Shown: piece by piece, positions 53,401 to 63,000 of the stretch
Layout: each line of letters opens with the position of its first letter
Numbering within the stretch: position 1 is the stretch's first letter
Source of the DNA: Ochromonas danica
Lineage: Eukaryota; Sar; Chrysophyceae; Chromulinales; Chromulinaceae
Length of the DNA stretch: 64,000 bases
Reading direction: 5' to 3'
Assembly (NCBI GenBank): GCA_015146655.1
Contig: VKHL01000117.1
Coordinates: 1-64,000 of the forward strand
The notes under the pieces: generated by a model
What the model saw: only the letters and a program-made list of their open reading frames with translations
Database searches by the model: none
What the model was told of the DNA's origin: nothing
Made by a program: the position numbers and the translations under genes

Positions 53401-56400
53401 AAGATCTTCAAACTTAGCTTGTAACTCGATGATATCATCCATACCCGCTACAAAGATCAATACACCTGTGCCTTTCTCACATTGTGTGCGTACTAAAATC
53501 CTGACCATTTCGTATTGATCTTTGGTAAATGTGCGATCAACAGGAAGATTTGGACCAGCATTACGACAAGCTTTGACCATTGCATTGCATTTGGATAGAA
53601 CAGTCTTAGGGAGGTCTTGAAAACCACCTTTGGACTTGCTAGCAACAATACTGTCAAGATAGAACACTTCCATTGGAAAACGCCGTGCACCAACTACAGT
53701 ATAGGGGATGATGAGAGACAACTGTCAGTGTGCTAATAGTCTAGAGGTATGTATTGCAGTTGTAGCTAACCTGATATACACCGCAAATCTCCAACATTCA
53801 TTGCAGAGAAATACTGGCCATAGAGGTCAACATGTAAGGTTGCACTCATAAGAATAACTCGTAAATGTGGACACCTCACGAGTAACTCCTTCACTAGCCA
53901 GCAAAGCAGGTCACTGTCAATGGATCGCTCATGTACTTCATCTACTATGAGATGAGTTATCTTCTTGGCTGCTGCCATATAGTGTGCAAACAATTGAACC
54001 AAGTAACCAGATGTAACAAAGTAAATCCTGGTGTCTTTGGTTTCTTCTCGCACACCATGTCCCATGCGCATGCCCACCTGTTTCTCAATCATTTCATAAG
54101 AAGATCATTCAGAGGCAAAGGTCTCTTGGTTACATACCTTGCTGCCTAACTCTTTCTGCAGGCGATTCTTGAGGTTGACAACAGCAAGTCTGTGAGGCTG
54201 GGATATCAAAATCTTGCATGGCTACAATAGCAGTAATTACAGTGCAATTAGAGATACATCAGGTAACGAACAGGTAGCGCACAGTGTATATAACTTCATC
54301 GTGTGTGTACTTACCTCATGCTTCTTTAAAGCTTCTTCATAGATAAAGACAGGAATACGACTAGATTTCCCACACCTATCATACACACAAACACGCACAC
54401 AGTCGTTATCATCATTATCACATGTCCACAAATAATACAGCCTCAGCATAGACAATAGCTTAGCTTACCCTGTTTCTCCATGAATGATCGTAACTCGATC
54501 AGTCTCAATCTTCTTCAAGATTGTTTCTCGATGAGCATCCACAGGAAGTATTGGATTTGCATTTTCTTCTTCCTGAACAAACAACTTCTTGTTGCCCTTC
54601 TTCTTACTAGCTGATGATGACAATGGCAATGATGACAATGATGATGATGGTCCATCTTTGATCTTCTTATCCTTATCAATAGCAGTAGTAGCAGTAGTAG
54701 TAGTAACTGGTTGTTCTTTGGAGGGTGTCGTTGTCTTGACTGCTGCTGTTACAGCTGTTGAAGATGACTCTCGACGACTAAGACGAACATGGAAAGAAAA
54801 GCCATCATAGATCAAGCTTGGCTATCACAATCAACACCAGATTAGCCAATGGTTAGACCAGTCAAATCAAAATCAGACATATAACAATATAATAGACATC
54901 TACAGTACTAAACTATGGCACTGTATGTATGGGAGACAAAGTGTAAACAACATGCTGTACTAGCAGTGTGTGTGAGTGTGTGTGTAAATGTGTGTGTGTG
55001 GCTTACATCGAGAGGAGGTATCCAGCAGTTTGAAGATGATGATAAGATGGTCTCCTTCAATATATGATAGATCTCCTTCGCAACTAATTGATAGAAAGCA
55101 CCCACACGGATGTTATTCCAACGCAAGGTGAAGTGAAGTGATTCAAGTGGAACTCCTTGTCTCTTCTTCTTCTTGCCGTTGTTGTTTTCGTTAGACCTGG
55201 CAATCGATCCTGACATCTCTCTCAAGCATTGGATATGAACAGGTTCAATGAATCGATCCTTCGACAGCTTCCCTTCTGTTAATCCCTCTTGTAATAAATA
55301 GCTTTCCAAGAACGAACAAGTCAGACCAGGCAGTTGTAGATTCACTTCCCCTGCTATGATATGAGACAGATCTTGTTGGCCTAACCATTCCTCAATCCTG
55401 TCAACCTCATCATCATGAACGACAAACCCATCTTCCAACTCTTCTTCTTCTTCATCATCATCTAATGTGCTGATAGTCTTGAACTCTTCACGATAGAATG
55501 GTGTAAGATCTTCTAATTCATAAAAGGCACGACAAAAGGCTAACGTTGTCTCAACAACATAATGATCAGAATGACATTGATAATCAGGTGGATTCTCTTT
55601 GATGAAGTCTAACACGTCATCAGCATATCGACTCTGACAAGAGGTAGCAAAGTGATCATTCAACTGGTTGGCAGTGAAATGTCTGGTGAAGTCATTCCCT
55701 ACGAGTATTCCCCATTCCACTAGTTGGTGAGGACTGATGTCAAACAGAGCAGCGACCTTCTCTCTTGACCAGACAGGGATAGAGATGCTTGTCGTTGTTG
55801 TTGTTGTTGTTGTTAGAGGGGTGTGTGGTTGACTACTAGACCTTGTAGTGGTAGTAAACTCATCCAAAGTACCCAATCGAATCAATTTGCAGTCTTTCAT
55901 CAAGAGGAAGTCACTATCAACAACAACACACAACACTCATTAGATCATCACATACAGTATAACACAGTCCGCAGCAGTGGTAGTGGTAGTGGTAGTAGTC
56001 TGATGTAGGCTAACCTGTCCCCAGAATAACAAAAGGCCATGACACCTTGATCCAGATCTCTCTTACAGCCCAAGGCAATGTCTTGATCTGCTTCAGCTAC
56101 ACACTGTACTATCTCGATTCTTTCTCTTACTAACACAGACAGAAGTGTGTTCACAGCAAGTGGTGGCATAGGCAAACTCTCTGCTGTGCTGTTGCTGCTA
56201 CTGTCTCCTAGTGTTAACTCAAAGAAATGCAAATAACTATCCTCTAACTGCTTACGTCGTTCTTTACGAGTATCTGCTTTGAAATAAGATTGAGAAGAGT
56301 TATCAAAGTAGAAGATCATTTCGAAGTGTAAGTATTGTTGTAATTGTTGTAATTCAGTGGTAAGGACATCCTCCAGACGGGAATAGTCACCATTGACTTC

Positions 56401-56625
56401 TGTTCCAAGATAATGCCATCGTTCATGATTAATACGTTGTTGTTGATCCTCTCGATCAAAAAAATGATAGAGAAATGCCATAGCGTCGATATGTAGTCGA
56501 CGAGGTGGATGAGGTGGTAGAAGAGAGAGTTCTTCGTATATCATGTCATTGAGATGATGGTGTTGTTGTTGTTGTTCGTGTTGACTCTCGTCCACCACTT
56601 TCGTCCACATTCCTTTCACACCCAT
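50476..56625 (-). CDS. XPG/FEN1-type nuclease fused to DEAH/RHA RNA helicase (eight exons)
   Basis: Exons 56625-56015, 55913-55007, 54821-54469, 54375-54315, 54221-54138, 54077-53771, 53693-51416 and 51313-50476; all GT-AG and in frame, 1,812 residues. The N-terminus (MGVKGMWTKV) is the XPG-N signature. Metal-binding acids look complete: IDAMAFLY, FYFDNSS, VAEADQD, GDSDFLL, VGNDF. After a linker (about 300-620) comes a full DEAH core: Walker A GETGCGKS split by an intron, SQPHRLA, TSGYLVQ, DEVHERS, SAT, FVAGMDD, ATNAAESSLTLP and QRAGRTGR, then HA2/OB-like regions and a C-terminal extension of about 280 residues of unknown type. Known: XPG-family nucleases cut flapped or structured nucleic acids; DEAH helicases unwind or translocate on RNA and some DNA. 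Inference: one polypeptide that unwinds and cleaves, in RNA decay or repair. The junction lies inside exon 3, which encodes both the end of the nuclease region and motif I, so two separate genes are unlikely. Confidence 0.85.
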
Positions 56626-57379
56626 TTTCGACTAATTTAGATAATTAGAGTTGACTAGTGATAACAATAGACTAGACTTGACTTGACTTGACTACTGACT
56701 CTTAGTGTGTGTGTTAGACTAGCTGCTACTGTATTGTATTGTATTGTACTTTACTGTGTGTGATGATGTCAATAGGTCTGGTCTGGTCAGGTCTGTTTTG
56801 GTCTGCTGTTGGCTTTATTTGTGCTGGGAGGCTGTGGGTTCAATCAGTTGGTAGGAGAAGTACGTTATGAAGTACTACTTGGATCTGTTGACAGAGATGT
56901 CAGCTATGAATACGAAGTGATTGGATTTGGAACAAATTGACGAGACAGAGACAGACAGCAGATGATCTGTCGGCCTCCTGCAGACAGCGAGAAGAAAGTG
57001 AGATAAAGCGGTTTGAAACTCTACTAACACTATCAAGAAAGTATAACTTGGGTCCTTCCCACCATTCCTTTGCTTGGCAGTATGATATATCTACACTCGA
57101 TGAAATTTATTCATAATATATAGTGACACGAAAAATGATTCCCCAACCTTTCTAACCAATACTATGTACTAACTTCGGACTTGCAATTAATGACTTTCAC
57201 ATTCAACTCATGTCCATTTATGTAGATTTCTGGATGTCTCGATCGGATATTCGGATACTTGGATATCCGGATAATTGGATATTCGGGTTGTCGTGCAGTC
57301 CCTGGCGACCTCACAATCACAATTGAATCAAATCTCCAATCAAATTCCTCCAATCTCCCTCTGTCCTCTCGTGTTGGCC
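56626..57379. other. Intergenic upstream of X1
   Basis: 57230-57379 (a GGATATNCGGATA-rich patch followed by the X1 leader) is duplicated at 58851-58989 upstream of X2. The rest shows no gene. Confidence 0.55.
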
Positions 57380-57857
57380 ATGTATTCGTGCTACACCCCC
57401 TACCTTTACTATGGCTTTATGCTAGAGAGTAATGAAGATAAATTTTTTAGGGGAGTGGGTAGAACAATGTGGTTTGGATGAAGCCTGGGATGGCGTCATC
57501 AAAGCCCACGGATGTAGCCAAATCATTGGAGTCGCGGTTGATTATGAACTGAATGACAACGATACCTTATCATTGAAGTTCGATAAGAAAGATCGTGTGC
57601 ACAAGGTCTATGATTATGTGAAGAAAGCCTTCCCAAAGCTCAAGTTCAACCCCCCAACAATCTTAACGGCTATAGGGGGCGACGCTGAAGTCTGTCACCA
57701 AACAATAACACCCCGATTTGTGATAAATGAAGAAGGAAAGCTGGTGAAGAATGAAAACCTTAGCGATGAGGAAGATGAAGATGTGGAAGACAACAAGAAG
57801 AGAAGCTTCGATAACGAGGAAAAGCAGGAGACAGATGAGAAAGCCAAGAAGAAGTAG
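57380..57857 (+). pseudogene. X1: frameshifted copy of the acidic-tailed X protein gene
   Basis: The leader and ATG match X2, but compared with X2 this copy has one extra base around 57441-57451, so the frame from 57380 stops at 57481. The rest of the protein is open in the next frame to 57857 (VEQCGLDEAWDGVIKAHGCSQIIG... acidic, Lys-rich end). An internal ATG at 57432 could still give a 141-residue protein lacking the first about 20 residues, so it may be a shortened gene rather than dead. Similarity to X2 in the body is about 80-85 percent by eye. Confidence 0.7.
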
Positions 57858-58989
57858 TGATCAGTATACTGCATTAGACTGTCATGACAGATAGGTCTTC
57901 TTCTTCTCTTGTTAACAGTCTTGATATCCATGGATTTACACTCCAGCCTGGAAAGTAATGCTAATCTCATAAATTCATGTCCTCATTCATTGGGTGCTGG
58001 GACTGACAGCTGCACTGTAGCAGACAAACACTTTTTTCTTCTATCAACACTCTCCAGATCCTTCATGAAGACGTTACTCATTCGAAAGGACAGACCAAAC
58101 GAGACCAAGAAACGAAAGAAGTCTCCTAGAGATGGGCGACAAACCATTTGCAATCACCAGCATGCCATAGTGCTGCTAATAGGAAGGAGTATTCACGAAT
58201 ACTCGGCTCGGAGCAACGCCTCGTAGAGTCTGGATGTCGTTATCGAATATTGACGCGCCAAGAGGTTTGGTCGAACTGGCATATCAGAATCGTCGGATTC
58301 TTCGTCACTATCATGTGAATCTATCTCCTCTCCATCATCCACATCACTCACGGAGGCAGTTTTGATATTCCAGTACATAGTATTCCAACTCAACTGCTTC
58401 TCTGGCTGGGGCAAGCGATGTATCGAAGAAGAAAGACAGCAGTCCTGCACCTCCTAGCTAGACAGGGAGAACAGTCCTTTCTAAAGAACAAAAGACGCAA
58501 CCATTTTGGTTCTTTTGATGGACTTTGTTTCAGCTCATTGAAAGAGACTATAGACCACGGACCGCCAGGATAAGGATTTAATTGATGGTGGGGGGAAGAG
58601 TCTTCGTTTTGCTCACACTTTTGCACTTTTCCACCACAAGGGTGGATTATCGCAGTGCGTGTAAATCTACACTCGCTGAACTTCATAATAATCCCACAAC
58701 CTTTCTAACCAATACTGTACAGTACTACTAACAGTGCTTGACTTGCAATTAACGTAGTACTACTCGGTAACTTGGGATAACATAAACTTGGGATTTGACC
58801 CTTGGGATCCCAAGTAACTGAATATGGTCAACTTTGTAAACGCTGGATGTCGATATCTGGAATTCTGGATGTCGCGATCGGATATCCGAATAATTGGATA
58901 TTCGGGTTGTCGTGCAGTCCCTCATCCTCACAATCACAATTGAATCAAATCAATTTCCTCCAATCTCCCGCTTTCCTTTCGTGTTAGCC
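57858..58989. other. Spacer between X1 and X2, part of a segmental duplication
   Basis: 57938-58225 is nearly identical to 59870-60135, the 3' flank of the PH gene. 58186-58445 is a decayed PH-gene 3' piece (listed). 58450-58850 shows nothing recognised. 58851-58989 duplicates the X1 upstream region. Confidence 0.7.
58186..58445 (-). pseudogene. Decayed PH-gene 3' fragment
   Basis: On the minus strand it joins pieces that lie apart in the intact gene: the WNTMYWNIKTAS part (compare about 60737-60800), the DVDDGEEIDSHDSDEES part (about 60400-60494, almost identical), and the final AP.RVF codons (about 60085-60135). Intervening segments are deleted, so it is not functional. Confidence 0.85.
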
Positions 58990-59496
58990 ATGTATTCGTG
59001 CTACACACCCTACCTTTTCTACGGCTTTATGCTAGGTAATTCCGACGATAAATTCGATGAGGATTGGGTAGAACAATGTGGTTTGGTGGAAGCCTGGGAT
59101 GGCGTCATCAAAGCCCACGGATGTAGCCAAATCATTGGAGTCGCGGTTGATTATGAACTGAATGACAACGATACCTTCTCATTGAAGTTCAAAAGAGGCC
59201 AGAAAAGTCGTGTGCACAAGGTCTATGATTATGTGAAGAAGACCTACGGAAAACGCTTCAAGTTCAATCCCCCAACACTCTTAAGGGCTGTAACGGGCGA
59301 TGTTGAAATCTGCCACAAAACAATAACACCCCGATTTGTGATAAACGAAAAGGGAAAGCTGGTGAAGAATAAAAACTCTCGTGATGAAGATGATGAAGAA
59401 GAGGAAGAAGATGATGAAGAAGAGGAGGCGGAGGAGGAGGAAGAGGTGAAAGACAACAAGAAGAGAAGCCTCAAAAACAAGGGACAGCAGATATAA
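58990..59496 (+). CDS. X2: small acidic-tailed protein, family not recognised
   Basis: 168 residues from the ATG at 58990, which is in the same context in X1 (GCCATGTATTCG). Seen: an N-terminal MYSCYTPYLFYGFML, a folded-looking core (WVEQCGLVEAWDGVIKAHG, IIGVAVDYELNDNDTFSLKF, KVYDYVKKTYG, ITPRFVINEKGKLV), then about 30 almost purely Asp/Glu residues and a Lys-rich end. An acidic then basic tail is common in histone-binding and nucleolar proteins, but the core matches no family I know, so no function is assigned. It is the intact member of the X1/X2 tandem pair. Confidence 0.75.
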   Translation: MYSCYTPYLFYGFMLGNSDDKFDEDWVEQCGLVEAWDGVIKAHGCSQIIGVAVDYELNDNDTFSLKFKRGQKSRVHKVYDYVKKTYGKRFKFNPPTLLRAVTGDVEICHKTITPRFVINEKGKLVKNKNSRDEDDEEEEEDDEEEEAEEEEEVKDNKKRSLKNKGQQI

Positions 59497-60084
59497 AAGA
59501 TAAGAGAGCCAAGAAGTAGTAATAGCAATCAGTATCTTGCATTAGCCTGTCATGACTAATGGTTCTCCTTCTCTGTCTGGCTAATAGTTTAACATCTCGG
59601 AGACATCACAAGTCATAGCTCCTCCACTCATTTAACCACTACAACTACCACGACCTCCAGGTTTCTCTTGTGCTTCTTCTTTCTTAAGTCGCATTGCTTC
59701 ATGAGGCAAGAGTTAAAGCTGACGCTGGTATGTGGATTCCATGGGATTGGCGAGGAGCAGTAGGAAGTGGTCATGACTTCTACATCGCCTCCCGCCATCA
59801 AGAAACCTTCCACTTAACCTCCTGAAGAAGGCCCTCCAATGCTTTGCTACCGTCCCAACAGAAGCAGTACACTCCAGCCTGGAAAGTAATGCTAATCTCA
59901 TAAATTCATGTCCTCATTCATTGGGTGCTGGGACTGACAGCTGCACTGTAGCAGACAAACACTTTTTTCTTCTATCAACACTCTCCAGATTCTTCATGAA
60001 GACGTTACTCATTCGAAAGGACAGACCAAACAAGACCAAGAACTCATACAAACCATGTTCAATCACCAGCATGCCATAGTGCTG
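59497..60084. pseudogene. PH-gene fragments and duplicated 3' flank
   Basis: 59515-59660 recurs at 49531-49660. 59605-59690 and about 59730-59775 are decayed pieces of the PH gene (compare 60190-60270 and 60898-60940; the minus strand holds an LLLLANP-like part). 59870-60084 is the PH-gene 3' flank, duplicated at 57938-58190. Confidence 0.7.
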
Positions 60085-63000
60085 CTAATAGGAAGGAGTA
60101 TTCACGAATACTCGGCTCGGAGCAACGCCTCGTAGGACTTGGGTCCATTGCAAGCGCTCGTTGGGTGTACTAGCTTGCAATGTCATCTCATAGATCTCGG
60201 AGGCATCATAGGTCACTCCTCCAATCACCCAACCACCACGACCACCACGTTTCTCTGGTGCTTCTTCTTTCTTCTCTTCTCCACCTCCTTCCTGTGGTGG
60301 TTGTTCTGGTTGTTGTTCTGGCTTTTGTTGGAAATTACCACTTCCACCAGCAGCAAGAACAGAAGAGACTGCAGTGCTGTTGCTTTGACCTGTTTGACGC
60401 GCCAAGAGGTTTGGTCGAACTGGCATATCAGAATCGTCGGATTCTTCGTCACTATCATGTGAATCTATCTCCTCTCCATCATCCACATCACTCTGCTGGT
60501 CTTGGATTGTTGAAGTAGTTGCAAAGGGAGAAGGATCTTTACTATCTGTCACCACAGGAGCGGATTCGGTGTTATCCCTCGCTTGTGCAGAAGAAGCTTG
60601 CTTGCTTTCAATGCGCCAAATTAGCTTGAACTCCAAGCCTTTCTTCTTCTTCTTGGAAGAAGACAAGATGGCCAACAAATCTCGATTCACGGAAAATGTT
60701 CGTTTGTATCCAATGGGCACCATTCCCCAAGCAGAAGGGAGGCAGTTTTGATATTCCAGCACATAGTATTCCAACTCAACTGCTTCACTGGCAGCGGCAA
60801 GCGATGTATTGCCATGAGATAGGTGGCCTCTCCCATTTTCCTTTGTTTCGAAGTCCCATTGATTAATGAGGCGAAAGTTCGAGCCAAGGTTGGGGTTGGT
60901 ATGTGGATTGGCGAGGAGCAGAAGGAAGCGCTTATGATAGGAACGACGCGAAGCACCTCTCTTAAGCAGTGAGCCAGCCAGACGCACCGCGAGCGCAAGT
61001 TCTACCTCAGAAAAAAGAGGAAGACCACGAGATACAAGATCTTCTATCTCCCCTCTGGCCTTGCCACAAGAGGTTTCCGGGGAAGTGAAGTGCCGAGAAG
61101 AGCTGGAAGAAATCAGCTGTGGATGGAGAAGGCGAAGTCCATAGAGTGGATCAACGGGATAGAACGGAGTACCCACACCATGATAATCTCCACTCATATC
61201 TTGAGGAGAGGGTAGGAGAGGAAAGCGTTCAAAGATCTCGCTCTTCTTAGACAACTTCTTCCTTAGATCCAGCTTCCTTGCAGCTTTCGAAGCATCATCT
61301 TTCTTGCCGTTCTTCTCCACCAACGCCTTCATTCGATCCACTTGCTCGTCTGTAAGATGCCAGCTTATAGCCTCTGAGCGCCGAAGTAACACATCTAATT
61401 CTAGTAAGTTAGATTGGCGACGTTGTGGGGAAACAGGCGATGCAGAGGGTTTCCATACACGATGCTGCACCTCCAACATACTTTGCCACACCTTGGGATG
61501 GATATTCTTACTGGGAGGAGATGGTGGGGAAGAAGACTCAACAGGGTTAGATGATAGAGACTTCTTGGGATCTTCCTTGTCCTGATGCATAAACTCTTCG
61601 TCTAAATCCGAGAAAGGTTTGCTCTTCGCCAGCTCGATTAAATCTTTTGATAGCTGGGAGGTTGTTTGTGACCGTAGGAGAAGCTTTTCCAAGCGCTGCG
61701 TGGTGGTCCGGATGTTGCGATCATCGCGCTCACGATGCAGCAACTCCTGTTCCATACCGCTCTGACTGCTTCTGGTGGCTGCAGAGGCGGATAAGGATTG
61801 TGACGACAGCGATAACTGTCTCAACATCTCAGAAGGTAAGCTGCTGCCAATTTCTTGTTGCGAGAAACTTCGACTATCACGATATAATTGTTGGGTAGAA
61901 GTAGCAGGAGTGGAAGAAAGCTCTCTGCGCAAGAGACTTGCTAGGCCACGGCCATTCAGACCTCCAGCTTGCTTTAAAGACTGCTGGTTAATTGACATTG
62001 ACGAGGCAGTCGAAAATCGCAAGTTTTCAGCAGGAACGCTCGAGATGCCTGTGGGTTGGTCTGGAGTGGTGACGACGGCAGAAGGAGCTGCGAATGCATT
62101 AGCAGTATGAGCCGTTGATCCAGCAAGAAATGATAGACTGTGTGCCTTTTTCAAGGCGGGATTAGATAATCTCTTCATCGCAGTCGGATTAACTCCGCCA
62201 CTATTATTACCACTGTTTACAAGTGCAGTTGTTCCCAGAAGAGCAGCGTCAGACGGAGTTGAGGAGTTGGAAGGATTGGTTAAAGCTGCTATTCCCACCG
62301 ACTGTACTTCTTCTTTCTCTTCTCTGATTTTAACACCAGAATTGACTCTTATCTCACCAGATGCGGAGGTGGTTGAAGCAACTGAAGGCACTATAGAAGG
62401 ACGTTTCTCCACCTCAGCAAGTTCATTACTAACAGTATTGTTCGGTATTGGTAATGATTCGGTGTTGTTCGTATCATCAGATATTGAAGCTTGAAGTTTG
62501 TTTACCATCTCTTCAAATCGAGTCTTTTCATTAACCTCATCCACGTTTGGTGTAGCGGAATCTCCTATCAAACCCCGTGTGTATTTCCCAGTGGAAATGT
62601 CATCATTACGAAGAAGACCAGAGCCTCCAATACCTTTGGTAGCAATAAAACCATCGGAGTGAATAATAGGTGGAGGAGGTGTATCTGTTTTTCGCTCTAT
62701 AGATGGCGATCGACTAAGAGCCTTCTTCATGCGGTGGAAAAGCCCTCTTCCTTGGCGTTGATGCGTGCTCTCCACAGAAGCCGCAGGATCAGACTCTTCC
62801 GTCAAGTTGGAGATTGTGCGGGTTGGTAAAGATGGAGAAGCGGTAGGAGATGAACGAGAAGCAAGAGTCCCAGATGCCAAAGGAATGGAAGAGGAAAGGA
62901 TTGCCCCTCTTTCTTGCAAGGTTTGGACTCCTCCATTTTCTTTGGAGGTTTGGACATTTTCAGAAAGATTGGGCAAGTTTTGTGAGTTCGTTCCAACCGA

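Noticed and set aside
54908-56625. Treating the XPG nuclease and the DEAH helicase as separate genes
   Set aside because: Exon 54469-54821 carries both the end of the nuclease part and the beginning of Walker motif I, and all splice phases agree.
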